Assembly (NCBI GenBank): GCA_033558025.1
Contig: JAUCEF010000139.1
Coordinates: 1-37,119 of the forward strand
From: Phytophthora sp. 'mugwort'
Lineage: Eukaryota; Oomycota; Peronosporomycetes; Peronosporales; Peronosporaceae
Reading direction: 5' to 3'
Length of the DNA stretch: 37,119 nt
Position numbers and translations under genes: made by a program. The notes beneath the pieces were generated by a model. It saw only the letters and a program-made list of their open reading frames with translations, searched no databases and was not told the origin of the DNA. This document shows, piece after piece, positions 26,540 through 36,775 of the stretch. Numbering within the stretch: the stretch's first letter is position 1; every line of letters starts with the position of its first letter.

Positions 26540-28033
26540 ATGTTTTTTCAGGAAATTTTTAATAATAATTTTGAAATTATTATCCCCGAATTTTTTTTAA
26601 CAACTTTTTTATTAATTTTATTATTATTTGGTGTTTTTTATAAAAAAAATCAAAATGCTCAAAAAATTTTGATTATTAAAAATATTACTACTATAATAAT
26701 ATATTTATTATTAATTCTTTTAATATTAACGTTAAATATAACAAATATTTCAAGTAACATATTAAATGGTGTATTACTTATTAATAATTTTACACAATTT
26801 ATTAAAATAATTTTAATTTTATTAACAATTATTTGTTTTTTAATACAACAAAAATATTTAATACAACAAAAAATAAATTCATATGAAATTAATATATTAA
26901 TGTTAATATCATTATTGGGTTTAATGTTATTGGTATCTGCAAATCATTTTATTACTTTATATTTAGCAATTGAATTACAAAGTTTAAGTTTTTATATATT
27001 AACATCCACCCAAAAAAAATCGATATTATCAATTGAGGCTGGTTTAAAATATTTTATTTTAGGATCAATTGCTTCAGGTTTTATTCTATTTGGTTCTTCA
27101 ATAATTTATGCTATTACAGGTTCATTAAATTTTAATAATATTTTTTTAATATTATCAAATATAAATTTTTTAGATAATATAAATATATTAATTAGTTTAT
27201 CTTATGGATTAATTTTTATTTTAGTTGGTATTTTATTTAAAATAGGTGCTACACCTTTTCATTTTTGGTTGCCTGATGTATATGAAGGTGCTCCAAATAA
27301 TATTTCAAGTTTTTTTGCTATTGTACCAAAAATTGCTTTTATAGGAATTTTAATTCGTTTATTTTTTGAGATTTTTTTTAATATTTCATATTTCTTTGAA
27401 ATTTTTTTTTATATTATTTCATTTTTATCTATGTTAATCGGTGCATTATCGGCATTACAACAAAAAAAAATCAAAAGATTATTAGCTTATAGTGCAATAA
27501 GTCATGTAGGTTTTATATTAATAGGATTTACTTCAAATATGTTAAATAATATTCCATTTATTTTATTATATATTATAATTTATATTATAACAAGTATTAA
27601 TTTATGGACTTCTTATTTATCTTTAAATATCAATCATAAACCAATTAAATATTTAACAGATTTATCAAATATATATACTATTAATAAATTAATTGCTATT
27701 ATTATAATCATAAATATTTTTTCATTAGCTGGTATACCCCCATTAGCGGGTTTTTTTTCAAAATTATTTATATTTTTTTCAGCTATTAAAAATAATTATT
27801 TTAGTTTAGTATTTTTTGGTATTATTATAAGTGTTTTAAGCTCTTTTTATTATTTAAAAATAATTAAAATTATTTATTTTGAAAAAATATTTAGAAAAAT
27901 GTATATTTCACAAATAAATAAAAGTCAAAGTATAATATTATTAATTAGTACTCAATTTATTTTATTTTTATTTATTTATCCTAATATTATATTAATAAAT
28001 TTAAACAAAATTTATTTATATTTATTAATATAA
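26540..28033 (+). CDS. nad2: NADH dehydrogenase subunit 2
   Basis: Complex I antiporter-like subunit ND2 (NuoN). The 497-residue product is polytopic throughout. Conserved landmarks: LYLAIELQSLSFYIL (about residues 139-153), IGATPFHFWLPDVYEGAPN (about 236-254), and KKIKRLLAYSAISHVGFILI (about 311-330) and LAGIPPLAGFFSKLFIF. Length is normal for protists, with no break. First gene of the right-hand plus-strand block. Confidence 0.96.
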   Translation: MFFQEIFNNNFEIIIPEFFLTTFLLILLLFGVFYKKNQNAQKILIIKNITTIIIYLLLILLILTLNITNISSNILNGVLLINNFTQFIKIILILLTIICFLIQQKYLIQQKINSYEINILMLISLLGLMLLVSANHFITLYLAIELQSLSFYILTSTQKKSILSIEAGLKYFILGSIASGFILFGSSIIYAITGSLNFNNIFLILSNINFLDNINILISLSYGLIFILVGILFKIGATPFHFWLPDVYEGAPNNISSFFAIVPKIAFIGILIRLFFEIFFNISYFFEIFFYIISFLSMLIGALSALQQKKIKRLLAYSAISHVGFILIGFTSNMLNNIPFILLYIIIYIITSINLWTSYLSLNINHKPIKYLTDLSNIYTINKLIAIIIIINIFSLAGIPPLAGFFSKLFIFFSAIKNNYFSLVFFGIIISVLSSFYYLKIIKIIYFEKIFRKMYISQINKSQSIILLISTQFILFLFIYPNIILINLNKIYLYLLI

Positions 28034-28039
28034 TATTTA

Positions 28040-28113
28040 GTTTGGATAGCTCAGTTGGTTAGAGTAAAAGACTGAAAATCTTTGTGTCGGTGGTTCAAAT
28101 CCACCTCCAGACA
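28040..28113 (+). tRNA. trnF(gaa): tRNA-Phe (GAA)
   Basis: Acceptor GTTTGGA/TCCAGAC (one T-G). Anticodon stem AAAGA/TCTTT with loop CTGAAAA gives GAA. T-arm GGTGG/CCACC, discriminator A. Confidence 0.94.
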
Positions 28114-28129
28114 ATTTTATTATTAAAAT

Positions 28130-28455
28130 ATGTATCTTTTAAGAATAACTTTTAAATCATTTCAAAAAATAAATCAACTCAAACAAAATTTATTAAAATT
28201 AAAAAAAATTAATAAATTCAAAAATATTCAAATACCCGGTGTATTTCAAACAAAACAAAAAAAAAAATTTTTACATTATTAAGATCTCCCCATGTAAATA
28301 AAAAATCACGTGAACATTTTATTCATAAAAATTATACTTCTAAAATTAATATAAAATTTAAAAATATTTTTTATTTATTAAATTTTTTAGTTTTAATTAA
28401 AAAATTTTTATCTAAAAATTCATTAATAAATATTAAAATTATAAAAAAAAATTAA
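28130..28455 (+). CDS. rps10: ribosomal protein S10, interrupted by one frameshift
   Basis: Small-subunit head protein S10. The first frame from ATG 28130 reads MYLLRITFKSFQKINQ and stops at TAA 28280-28282. One base out of frame, the S10 signature LLRSPHVNKKSREHFIHKNY (family: ...L.SPHvnK.SREqFe...) follows and runs to TAA at 28453-28455. The span is 3n+2, so one base is missing, most likely in A11 (28257-28267) or T5 (28268-28272). Corrected length is about 108 residues, normal for S10. The start codon lies within a 21-base sequence also found inverted between nad5 and nad6. Confidence 0.9.
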
Positions 28456-28465
28456 AATTAAACTT

Positions 28466-28539
28466 ATGCTTATAGCTTAAATGGATAAAGCGTTAGATTG
28501 CGGATCTATAAAATGAAAGTTCAAATCTTTCTAAGCATA
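28466..28539 (+). tRNA. trnR(gcg): tRNA-Arg (GCG)
   Basis: Acceptor ATGCTTA/TAAGCAT is perfect. D-arm GCTT/AAGC, anticodon loop TTGCGGA gives GCG, T-arm GAAAG/CTTTC, discriminator A. The outermost anticodon-stem pair is T-T. Confidence 0.92.
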
Positions 28540-28553
28540 TATTTTATTTATTT

Positions 28554-28625
28554 TGAAGTATAGCCAAGTGGTAAGGCCTCCGTTTTTGGTACGGAAAATC
28601 AAAGGTTCGAATCCTTTTACTTCAA
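28554..28625 (+). tRNA. trnQ(uug): tRNA-Gln (TTG)
   Basis: Acceptor TGAAGTA/TACTTCA is perfect. Anticodon stem TCCGT/ACGGA with loop TTTTGGT gives TTG. T-arm AAAGG/CCTTT, discriminator A. Confidence 0.94.
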
Positions 28626-28627
28626 AA

Positions 28628-28701
28628 GGGCCTATAACTCAGTTGGTTAGAGTATACGCCTGATAAGTGTAAAGTCAGTAGTTCAAATCTACTTAGGCCC
28701 A
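28628..28701 (+). tRNA. trnI(gau): tRNA-Ile (GAT)
   Basis: Acceptor GGGCCTA/TAGGCCC is perfect. Anticodon loop CTGATAA gives GAT. T-arm GTAGT/TCTAC region, discriminator A. Reads AUU and AUC. Confidence 0.94.
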
Positions 28702-28702
28702 A

Positions 28703-28777
28703 TGAATAATTAACTCAATTGGTAGAGTATTTCGTTTACACCGAAAATGTTAGCGGTTCGAGTCCGTTATTATTCAA
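28703..28777 (+). tRNA. trnV(uac): tRNA-Val (TAC)
   Basis: Acceptor TGAATAA/TTATTCA is perfect. Anticodon loop TTTACAC gives TAC. T-arm AGCGG/CCGTT, discriminator A. One base separates it from trnI(GAT). Confidence 0.93.
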
Positions 28778-28793
28778 TAAAATAACAAATAAT

Positions 28794-29174
28794 ATGTCAA
28801 CAATTAATCAATTATTTTTAAAAAAACAAAAACGTTTAGAAAAAAAAAAAAGAAATAAAAGTCCAGCTTTAAAACAATGTCCTCAACGTAAAGGTATTTG
28901 TTTAAAAGTTTATAATACAACACCTAAAAAACCAAATTCTGCTATGCGTAAAGTAGCAAAAGTACACCTATCTAGTAGGTATACAATAATTACTTATATT
29001 CCAGGTATTGGTCATACTTTACAAGAACATTCAATAGTATTAGTTAGAGGAGGTCGTGTAAAAGATTTACCTGGAGTAAAATATCATGTAATTCGTGGTA
29101 AATATGATTTATTAGGGATTTATTCTCGAAAAACATCAAGATCAAAATATGGAACTAAAATACGAAGAGTATAA
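28794..29174 (+). CDS. rps12: ribosomal protein S12
   Basis: Small-subunit decoding-site protein S12. From the ATG at 28794 the product has 126 residues, the normal length, starting [14 protein letters not shown]. It carries [20 protein letters not shown] (about residues 27-46), [33 protein letters not shown] and [20 protein letters not shown], all diagnostic for S12. The open frame extends upstream through trnV, but the ATG after the tRNA matches the family start. It overlaps rps7 by 26 bases, the ancestral rps12-rps7 pairing of the bacterial str operon. Confidence 0.97.
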   Translation: MSTINQLFLKKQKRLEKKKRNKSPALKQCPQRKGICLKVYNTTPKKPNSAMRKVAKVHLSSRYTIITYIPGIGHTLQEHSIVLVRGGRVKDLPGVKYHVIRGKYDLLGIYSRKTSRSKYGTKIRRV

Positions 29175-29580
29175 AATAAAAAAATTATTTATAAATATGT
29201 TATTAAAAAAAGGAAAAAAAACTTGTTCTGAAAACATATTTATAAATATTTTAATTACTTTAAAAAAAATTACAAAACAAAAACCGAATTTTATTTTATT
29301 TAAATCAATTGAAAATTTATTACCGAAATTAAAAGCAATAAGTATTCCAAATAAAAAACGAAATAAAAAAAAAAAAAAAAAAGATAGATATTTTTTAATG
29401 CTTTTAAATGAAGATAAACAAATTAAAAAATCGATATCGTGGTTACTTTTAAATGCAAATTTAAAAAACATAACAAACGAAATTATTCAAACTTCAAAAA
29501 ATAAAAGTAAAACAATCAATACAAAAAAACAATATTATAAAAATATAAAAAAATTAAAATTTAATCTTATTTTTGATTAA
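29149..29580 (+). CDS. rps7: ribosomal protein S7
   Basis: Small-subunit head protein S7. The product has 143 residues from ATG 29149, or 128 from the ATG at 29194 ([13 protein letters not shown]), which fits the usual S7 N-terminus (..lm..GKK..ae.i) better. Family features: [20 protein letters not shown] with the basic loop (about residues 60-79), then [16 protein letters not shown], equivalent to (r..lairWl...a). The gene follows rps12 with overlap, as in bacteria. The C-terminus is diverged and lysine-rich. The start choice is uncertain. Confidence 0.88.
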   Translation: MELKYEEYKIKKLFINMLLKKGKKTCSENIFINILITLKKITKQKPNFILFKSIENLLPKLKAISIPNKKRNKKKKKKDRYFLMLLNEDKQIKKSISWLLLNANLKNITNEIIQTSKNKSKTINTKKQYYKNIKKLKFNLIFD

Positions 29581-29640
29581 TTTTTTTAAAATACATTATT
29601 TATCATTAAATAATTAATTATTACAAATTATAAAATTCTT

Positions 29641-30555
29641 ATGAAAAATTATTATTATATTAATAAAAAAAATTTACAAATAGAAACTACAACAAATGAT
29701 TCTAATATCGATAAATTTCAAAATGATTTAAAAATTTTAAAAGAAATTAGTAATAATATACAAAATACACAAAAACATCCTTATCATTTAGTAGATCCAA
29801 GTCCTTGGCCTTTTATAATTTCTTTTGGACTTTTTTTTTTAACTTTTGGTGGTGCTATGTATTTTCATGGTTATATTGGCAGTAATTTCTTAATTTTAAC
29901 AGGATTTTTAATGATTATTTTAACAATGTATACTTGGTTTCGTGATATAGTTAGAGAAGCTGTATATGAAGGTCAACATACTAAACAAGTACAATTAGGT
30001 TTAAGAAATGGTATGCTTTTATTTATTTTTAGTGAATTACTATTTTTTGTTAGTTTTTTTTGGGCTTTTTTTCATTCAGCTTTAGCACCAACACCTGAAA
30101 TTGGATCTTTATGGCCACCATTAGGTATTGAAACTGTTAATGCTTGGGGTATTCCTTTATTAAATACTGTAATATTATTATCATCTGGGGCAACTATTAC
30201 TTGGGCACACCATTCAATAGTTTTTGGTGATAGAAAAAATGCTATTTTAAGTTTAATTATTACAATTTTATTAGCTTTTTTTTTTACTTTAATTCAAGCC
30301 TATGAATATATTGAAAGTACTTTTTCAATTTCTGATAGTATTTATGGTACAACTTTTTTTTTATTAACAGGTTTTCATGGTATTCACGTTATTGTAGGTA
30401 CTATTTTTATTATAGTAAGTACTATTAGATTAATTAATCATCATTTTACAAAACAACATCATTTCGGTTTTGAAGCTGCAGCTTGGTATTGGCATTTTGT
30501 AGATGTTGTTTGGTTATTTTTATTTGTAGCAGTTTACTGGTGGGGAGGTAATTAA
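29641..30555 (+). CDS. cox3: cytochrome c oxidase subunit 3
   Basis: Complex IV subunit 3, a seven-helix membrane protein. The 304-residue product has an N-terminal extension of about 40 hydrophilic residues before the usual start HPYHLVDPSPWPFIISF. Conserved blocks: TWFRDIVREAVYEGQHTKQV, FFWAFFHSALAPTPEIGSLW (about residues 139-158), PLLNTVILLSSGATITWAHH, LTGFHGIHVIVGTIFI and FEAAAWYWHFVDVVWLFLF. No break. The extension is notable; a start at a later codon is not supported because no ATG lies just before HPYHL. Confidence 0.98.
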   Translation: MKNYYYINKKNLQIETTTNDSNIDKFQNDLKILKEISNNIQNTQKHPYHLVDPSPWPFIISFGLFFLTFGGAMYFHGYIGSNFLILTGFLMIILTMYTWFRDIVREAVYEGQHTKQVQLGLRNGMLLFIFSELLFFVSFFWAFFHSALAPTPEIGSLWPPLGIETVNAWGIPLLNTVILLSSGATITWAHHSIVFGDRKNAILSLIITILLAFFFTLIQAYEYIESTFSISDSIYGTTFFLLTGFHGIHVIVGTIFIIVSTIRLINHHFTKQHHFGFEAAAWYWHFVDVVWLFLFVAVYWWGGN

Positions 30556-30579
30556 TTTATTAAAAAATTAATAATTTTT

Positions 30580-31299
30580 ATGGTTAGTCCTTTAGAACAA
30601 TTTGAAATTTTACCTATTTTTCAAATACCTTTTGTATTTACTAATGCTTCTTTAATTTTAGTAATAGGTTTAGTTTATTTATATATATTTACATGTATAA
30701 AAACTAAATTTATTCCAACACGTTTTCAACAAATTTTTGAAATGATTTTTAATATTACAATTGAATTAACTTATTCTAGTATAGGAAAAGCTGGTAAATA
30801 TTTTGTTTCATTAATTTTTGTTGTTTTTTTTTTTATTTTATTATGTAATTTAATAGGAATGATTCCATACAGTTTTACTATAACAAGTCATTTAATTATT
30901 ACGTTTACTTTAGCATTAACAATTTATTTAGGTTTTAATTTAATTGGAATTAAAAAACATAAATTTAATTTTTTAAATTTATTATTACCTAGTGGTGCAA
31001 GTATAGCATTAGTTCCCATCTTAGTACCTATTGAATTAGTTTCATACATTTTTCGTGTAATTAGTTTACCTGTACGATTATTTGCAAATATGATGGCTGG
31101 ACATACTTTATTAAAAGTAATTGCAGGTTTTGCTTGGGCTATGTTAAATGTAAATAGTTTTATTTTTATGGCACATTTTATTCCATTAATAATTATTGTA
31201 TTATTGGTTGGTTTAGAAATTGCTGTAGCTTTAATTCAGGCATATGTGTTTACGATTTTAACGTGTATGTATATAAATGATGCTTTAAATTTACATTAA
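30580..31299 (+). CDS. atp6: ATP synthase Fo subunit a
   Basis: Fo subunit a (Atp6), forming the proton half-channels against the c-ring. The 239-residue product starts MVSPLEQFEILPIF. The critical arginine lies in ISLPVRLFANMMAGHTLLKV (about residues 160-179), and the C-terminal helix has LEIAVALIQAYVFTILTCMY. Normal mitochondrial length. Between cox3 and trnD. Confidence 0.97.
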   Translation: MVSPLEQFEILPIFQIPFVFTNASLILVIGLVYLYIFTCIKTKFIPTRFQQIFEMIFNITIELTYSSIGKAGKYFVSLIFVVFFFILLCNLIGMIPYSFTITSHLIITFTLALTIYLGFNLIGIKKHKFNFLNLLLPSGASIALVPILVPIELVSYIFRVISLPVRLFANMMAGHTLLKVIAGFAWAMLNVNSFIFMAHFIPLIIIVLLVGLEIAVALIQAYVFTILTCMYINDALNLH

Positions 31300-31335
31300 T
31301 AAAATATACAAAAATAAGATATAATATTTTATATT

Positions 31336-31409
31336 GGAAAAATAGCTCAGTTGGTTAGAGTGGTAGCTTGTCACGCTATAAGTCGCGGGTTCAAGTCCCG
31401 TTTTTTCCG
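31336..31409 (+). tRNA. trnD(guc): tRNA-Asp (GTC)
   Basis: Acceptor GGAAAAA/TTTTTCC is perfect. Anticodon stem GTAGC/GCTAT with loop TTGTCAC gives GTC. T-arm GCGGG/CCCGT, discriminator G. Confidence 0.95.
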
Positions 31410-31443
31410 TTTAAATTTATTATATTTAAAAAAATTTATAAAT

Positions 31444-31797
31444 ATGTTATTAAATTATTCAAATATTTTTATATTCTTAATATTAAGTTTATTTTTATCA
31501 ATTTTAATTTTCATTTTATCTTTTAGTTTAATTAAACAAAAAGATGATTTAGAAAAGTTAACAGCCTATGAATGTGGATTTAATCCTTATGATGATGCTA
31601 GAAAAATTTTTGATGTAAAATTTTATTTAGTAGCTATCCTTTTTATTATTTTTGATTTAGAAGCTGTTTTTATTTTTCCTTGGGTTTTAACTTTAAGTTC
31701 AAATTTTTCATGGGGATTTTGGACTATGATTGAATTTTTAGTTGAATTAGTTATAGGTTTTATTTATATTTGGTGTAGTGATGCTTTAGAATGGTAA
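31444..31797 (+). CDS. nad3: NADH dehydrogenase subunit 3
   Basis: Complex I membrane subunit ND3 (NuoA). From the ATG at 31444 it encodes 117 residues, the usual length. The conserved loop and second helix read DDLEKLTAYECGFNPYDDAR, then FDVKFYLVAILFIIFDLEAV, including the loop cysteine of ECG that controls the active/deactive transition in the family. The frame is open upstream through trnD, so the ATG after the tRNA was chosen. Confidence 0.97.
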   Translation: MLLNYSNIFIFLILSLFLSILIFILSFSLIKQKDDLEKLTAYECGFNPYDDARKIFDVKFYLVAILFIIFDLEAVFIFPWVLTLSSNFSWGFWTMIEFLVELVIGFIYIWCSDALEW

Positions 31798-31988
31798 ATT
31801 ATTTAAAAATATAAAAAAATTTATTGTTATTAAATTAAAAAAATTTTTATAAAATTATTTTAACTATATTAATTTTAATATAATTTTTTTTAATAAAATT
31901 ATATTTTAATTTAAAATTAGTTAAAGTATATAATAATATTATATATAATTTAAAATTTTTTATATAATTAAATATTCTAAAAAAGTTT

Positions 31989-31999
31989 ATTCTTTAAGA
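31989..31999 (+). promoter_or_regulatory. ATTCTTTAAGA motif upstream of atp9
   Basis: Identical to the motifs upstream of cox2 and nad5, here 37 bases before the atp9 ATG in a 238-base spacer (31798-32035) that otherwise shows only A+T-rich sequence and an 11-bp hairpin (31877-31905). Function unproven. Confidence 0.35.
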
Positions 32000-32011
32000 T
32001 ATTTTAAATAA

Positions 32012-32263
<252 letters not shown>

Positions 32264-32281
32264 TTAAAATTAAATCCTGAA

Positions 32282-32313
32282 AAATATGATAAAAATTAAT
32301 TTTTATCGTATTT
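32282..32313. repeat. 32-bp palindrome after atp9
   Basis: AAATATGATAAAAATT and AATTTTTATCGTATTT are complementary with one G-T pair and no spacer. It lies 18 bases after the atp9 stop, a further example of a strong palindrome at a gene end. Confidence 0.85.
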
Positions 32314-32426
32314 TATGTTATATATATACTAATACTGGTTATAGTATTTATTTTAGAAAAAAAATTATTTATTTTTTTAATATATAAATATTTATAATTA
32401 TAAATATTTATAATTATTTTTTATTT

Positions 32427-32993
32427 ATGAAAGTATTAAAAAAATTTAGTCAATATTTATTACAGATTTTACCAATAATAAATTATACTTTATATAAAAA
32501 TGAATTATGTATAAATATTTCTACAAAAAATTTAATTCCTATTTTATTTTTTTTAAAAAATCATACAAATACTCAATTTAAAGTATTATCAGAAATTTGT
32601 GTTATAGATTATATTAATAAAAAAAAACGTTTTGAAATAATTTATAATTTATTAAGTATTCGTTTTAATAGTCGTTTAAAAATTAAAATAATAATTAATG
32701 AATTACAACCGGTAGATTCAATTATAAAAATATATCAATCAGCCAATTGGTGTGAAAGAGAAGTTTGGGATATGTTTGGTATTTTTTTTTTATACCATCC
32801 CGATTTAAGACGGATTTTAACAGATTATGGTTTTGAAGGACATCCTTTACGTAAAGATTTCCCTTTAAGTGGTTTTTTAGAAATTTTTTATAATGAATTA
32901 AAAAAACGTGTTGTTTATGAACCCATTAATTTATCACAACAATACCGATTATTTGAATTTAATAATCCTTGGAATAATAAAATAAATATGTAA
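32427..32993 (+). CDS. nad9: NADH dehydrogenase subunit 9 (30-kDa)
   Basis: Complex I Q-module subunit (NuoC, 30-kDa) on the matrix arm. The 188-residue product contains the family signature CEREVWDMFGIFFLYHPDLR (about residues 109-128), then LTDYGFEGHPLRKDFPLSGF. The N-terminal half is diverged but contains the expected EICVIDYINKKKRFEIIYNL segment. Length is normal. It lies between atp9 and cob. Confidence 0.96.
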   Translation: MKVLKKFSQYLLQILPIINYTLYKNELCINISTKNLIPILFFLKNHTNTQFKVLSEICVIDYINKKKRFEIIYNLLSIRFNSRLKIKIIINELQPVDSIIKIYQSANWCEREVWDMFGIFFLYHPDLRRILTDYGFEGHPLRKDFPLSGFLEIFYNELKKRVVYEPINLSQQYRLFEFNNPWNNKINM

Positions 32994-33040
32994 TATTTTA
33001 TTAATTATTTTTGCTTTTAGGTAATTTTTCATTTCATATT

Positions 33041-34216
33041 ATGAGATGGAATAAAAAATCATTATTTGCGATTCTTAATAATCATTTAATAGATTATCCT
33101 ACACCTATTAATTTAAATTATTTTTTTGGATTCGGTTCGTTAGCTGGTATTATGTTAGTAATACAAATTTTAACAGGTATTTTTTTAGCAATGCATTATA
33201 CTCCACATATTGATTTAGCTTTTAATAGTGTTGAACATATTATGAGAGATGTAAATAATGGTTGGTTAATTAGATATACACATGCAAATGGAGCATCTTT
33301 TTTTTTTATTGTTGTATATATTCATATTTTTCGTGGTTTATATTATGGTTCTTATATCACACCAAGAGAAGCTATATGGTCTTCTGGTGTAATTATTTTT
33401 ATTTTAATGATGGCTACAGCTTTTATGGGTTATGTTTTACCTTGGGGACAAATGAGTTTTTGGGGTGCAACTGTTATTACTAATTTATTTTCTGCAATAC
33501 CCTTAATAGGAAAAGATATTGTTGATTGGCTTTGGGGCGGATTTGCTGTTGATAATCCAACATTAAATCGTTTTTTTAGTTTACATTTTACATTACCTTT
33601 TATAATTGTGGGTGCCGTATTGATACATTTAATTTTATTACATGAAGTTGGTTCAAATAATCCTTTAGGTATTACATTAAAAAATGAAAATATACCTTTT
33701 TATCCATATTTTTATACTAAAGATTTATTTGGATTAATGATCTTATTTTTGATTTTCTTTATTTTTATTTTTTTTTATCCTAATACATTAGGTCATCCCG
33801 ATAATTATATTGAAGCAAATCCAATGAAAACACCTTTACATATCGTACCAGAATGGTATTTTTTACCGTTTTATGCAATTTTAAGATCTATTCCTAATAA
33901 AATTGGCGGTGTTATAGCTATGTTTGGTTCATTACTTATTTTATTAACAATACCTTTTACAAATTCATCTGAAATTAGAAGTACAGCTTTTAGACCTATA
34001 TTTAAAATTTGTTATTGGTTATTAGTTATAGCTTTTTTATTATTAGGTTGGGTTGGACAATGTCCAGTTGAATATCCTTATACTGAAATTGGTATTATAA
34101 GTATGATTTATTATTTTTTTTTTTTTATAATAATTATACCATTTTTAGGTAAATTAGAAACTTATTTAGTACGTTATAATATTAATAAAAAATCTTTAAT
34201 AAATAAAAATAAATAA
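33041..34216 (+). CDS. cob: cytochrome b
   Basis: Complex III cytochrome b, carrying haems bL and bH and both quinone sites. From ATG 33041 ([20 protein letters not shown], the standard start) it has 391 residues. The four haem histidines lie in [18 protein letters not shown], preceded by [13 protein letters not shown], and in [20 protein letters not shown]; the Qo-site PEWY is in [39 protein letters not shown] is intact. A possible TTG start ten codons upstream is not needed. The C-terminal tail runs into nad11, whose open frame starts inside the last codons of cob. Confidence 0.98.
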   Translation: MRWNKKSLFAILNNHLIDYPTPINLNYFFGFGSLAGIMLVIQILTGIFLAMHYTPHIDLAFNSVEHIMRDVNNGWLIRYTHANGASFFFIVVYIHIFRGLYYGSYITPREAIWSSGVIIFILMMATAFMGYVLPWGQMSFWGATVITNLFSAIPLIGKDIVDWLWGGFAVDNPTLNRFFSLHFTLPFIIVGAVLIHLILLHEVGSNNPLGITLKNENIPFYPYFYTKDLFGLMILFLIFFIFIFFYPNTLGHPDNYIEANPMKTPLHIVPEWYFLPFYAILRSIPNKIGGVIAMFGSLLILLTIPFTNSSEIRSTAFRPIFKICYWLLVIAFLLLGWVGQCPVEYPYTEIGIISMIYYFFFFIIIIPFLGKLETYLVRYNINKKSLINKNK

Positions 34217-35795
34217 TTTAAATTGTATTCATTGTACACGTTGTGTACGTTTTGCTAATGAAATTTGTGGAATTGACGGTTTAGGTACAACAGGTCGTGG
34301 TAATAAAACTGAAATTAATTTTTATTCTTCAAATATTTTTAAATCCGAATTTTCTGGTAATTTAGTAGATTTATGTCCTGTTGGTGCATTAACTTCTAAA
34401 CCCTATACTTTTAAAGCACGTTCTTGGGAATTAAAAAAAAAAGAGGGTATTGCTATTTTAGATAGTATTGGTTCAAATATTAAAATTGATATTTTTAATA
34501 ATGAAATTATACGTATTTTACCTAAAACTAATTTTAATATTAATAAAGAATGGATATCAGATAAAACAAGATATTTTTTTGATAGTTTAAAATATCAACG
34601 ATTAAAATATCCATTATTAAAAGATAATCAAAACAATTTTCATAGGATTTCTTGGTTAGATGCTCTAAATATTATTAATAAAAAATTGATAATTACAGAT
34701 AGTTTTAATGCTAAAAGTATTATTGGTGATTTAACTGATTTAGAATCTCTTTTTTTATTAAAAAAAAATTTAAATAAATTAGGAATTTCAAATGTAAATT
34801 ATGAACAATTTTTAAAAAATCGACAAATTAAGATAAATTCTGATTTAGCTTCAAATTTTTTATTTAATAATACTTTAAAATCTATTGAAGAATCTGATGT
34901 TTGTTTAATAATTGGTAGTGATATTCGTCAAGAAGGTTCTATTTTAAATATTCATTTAATTAATCGTTTAAAAAAAGGAAATTTTAAAATAGCATATATC
35001 GGTAATAAAATTAATTTTACTTATCCAGTAAAACATTTAGGATTAACTTTTAAAACTTTAATAAATATTATTTTAGGAAAACATGTATTTTGTAAACAAT
35101 TAAAAAAAGCAAAAAAACCTTTAATTATTATAGGTAGTAATATTTTAAATCAAAAAAATGGTTTTTTTTTATTATCAAAATTAAAAAATTTATCATTTAT
35201 TAACCATAATATTAATTTCTTTAATTTTCAAACTTCTTTAATTAATTTTTTTGAAATTACTTTTCCAAAATCATTAAATATGTTAAATAATTCAAAATTA
35301 TATTATTTATTTAATACAAATTTACAAAATAAATTAAAAATAACTAAAAATAGTTTTGTTATTTATCAAGGACATCATTTTACTAAAGATGCTCAAAATT
35401 CAAATCTAATTTTACCTGGATTAACTTTTTTAGAAAAAAATGGAATGTATATTAATTTAGAAGGTTTTATTCAAAAAAATGAACAAATTTTAAATGTAAA
35501 TATAGAACAACGTAAAGATTCTATAATTTATAGAAATCTTTATAAATTTTTATTAAATAAAAATCAATCTAAATCAGAAGCTTTTTTAAAAATTAAAGAT
35601 ATTTTACCTTATTTATTAAAAAAAAAAATAAAAATTATTTATAATTTTAGTTTTAATAAAAAATTTTTAAAAATTAATATTAATTTTTTAGATTCATTAA
35701 TTAAAAATAATTATTATACAAATATATTAGAACAATATTCAAAAATATTGATTAATTCTAATAAAATTTTCAAAAATCAATCAAAATTATTATGA
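34203..35795 (+). CDS. nad11: NADH dehydrogenase subunit 11 (75-kDa), lacking its N-terminal domains
   Basis: Complex I N-module subunit (NuoG, 75-kDa). The frame is open from a stop at 34200-34202 to TGA at 35793-35795. It begins with the N4 4Fe-4S motif [20 protein letters not shown], and its fourth ligand in [16 protein letters not shown]; the molybdopterin-like domain follows ([53 protein letters not shown]). The plant-ferredoxin 2Fe-2S (N1b) and N5 modules, about 150 residues, are absent. No in-frame ATG precedes the N4 motif. Only ATA and similar codons are available at 34203-34211. Stop TGA overlaps the nad1 start as ATGA. The true 5' boundary is unknown. Confidence 0.88.
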   Translation: MKINNLNCIHCTRCVRFANEICGIDGLGTTGRGNKTEINFYSSNIFKSEFSGNLVDLCPVGALTSKPYTFKARSWELKKKEGIAILDSIGSNIKIDIFNNEIIRILPKTNFNINKEWISDKTRYFFDSLKYQRLKYPLLKDNQNNFHRISWLDALNIINKKLIITDSFNAKSIIGDLTDLESLFLLKKNLNKLGISNVNYEQFLKNRQIKINSDLASNFLFNNTLKSIEESDVCLIIGSDIRQEGSILNIHLINRLKKGNFKIAYIGNKINFTYPVKHLGLTFKTLINIILGKHVFCKQLKKAKKPLIIIGSNILNQKNGFFLLSKLKNLSFINHNINFFNFQTSLINFFEITFPKSLNMLNNSKLYYLFNTNLQNKLKITKNSFVIYQGHHFTKDAQNSNLILPGLTFLEKNGMYINLEGFIQKNEQILNVNIEQRKDSIIYRNLYKFLLNKNQSKSEAFLKIKDILPYLLKKKIKIIYNFSFNKKFLKININFLDSLIKNNYYTNILEQYSKILINSNKIFKNQSKLL

Positions 35796-36773
35796 TATAC
35801 ACAATTTTAAAATTTTTAATTTTCATATTACCTTTATTAATTGCTGTGGCTTATTTTACTTTAGTTGAACGTAAAATATTAGCTTCTATTCAAAGAAGAA
35901 GAGGACCTAATGTTGTAGGTACTTTTGGATTATTACAACCATTAGCTGATGGTCTTAAATTATTCGTAAAAGAAACAATTTTACCAAGTAATGCTGATGT
36001 AATTTTATTTATATTTGCACCTATTTTAGCTTTTTTTTTAAGTCTATTAAGTTGGACAATAATACCTTTAGGTTTTGGTATGTTTTTTACTGAATTAAAT
36101 ATTGGTATTTTATATTTAATAGCAATTTCATCTTTAGGTGTATACGGTGTTATTATAGGTGGTTGGTCAAGTAATTCTAAATATTCGTTTTTAGGGGCTT
36201 TAAGATCAACAGCACAAATGATTTCATATGAATTAACTATTGGGTTTTCAATTCTTTCAGTAATTGTTTGTGCAAAATCTTTAAATTTAATTTCTATTAT
36301 TTGGGCACAAAAAACGGTATGGTATTGTTTTCCTCTTTTTCCTATTTTTATAATTTTTTTTATATCTTGTTTAGCAGAAACAAATCGACATCCCTTTGAT
36401 TTACCTGAAGCTGAAGCTGAATTAGTTTCAGGTTATAATGTAGAATATTCTGCAATGGGTTTTGCATTATTTTTTTTAGGTGAATATGCTAATATGTTAT
36501 TAATGAGTAGTTTAACTACGATTTTATTTTTAGGTGGTTGGTTAGCACCTTTCCCTTTTAGTATAAATTGTATTAATTTTTTACCCGGATCTTTTTGGTT
36601 TAGTATTAAAATTTGTTTTTTTTGTTGTTTTATTTGTAGTTGCTCGAGCTATTTTACCTCGATATCGTTATGACCAATTAATGCGTTTAGGTTGGAAAGT
36701 ATTTCTACCTTTTTCATTATCCTGGTTTTTATATACTGCAAGTATTTTAATAAGTTTTAATTGGTTAATTTAA
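35792..36773 (+). CDS. nad1: NADH dehydrogenase subunit 1, interrupted by one frameshift
   Basis: Complex I membrane subunit ND1 (NuoH), which lines the quinone entry channel. Conserved blocks: [20 protein letters not shown] (about residues 20-39), [20 protein letters not shown] and [20 protein letters not shown] (about residues 194-213). Near 36612-36623 there is one base too many (TTTG and T8 runs); the next frame continues [20 protein letters not shown], the conserved C-terminal end, to TAA at 36771-36773. The span is 3n+1, giving about 326 residues after correction. It overlaps nad11 by 4 bases and ends two bases before nad4L. Confidence 0.95.
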
Positions 36774-36775
36774 TT

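Noticed and set aside
29142..29471. 109-codon minus-strand frame over rps7
   Set aside because: Antisense shadow of an A-rich gene, giving a phenylalanine-rich product only because of poly-A codons.
33011..33040. Upstream TTG start for cob
   Set aside because: The ATG at 33041 gives the conserved [15 protein letters not shown] start, and the ten extra residues match nothing.
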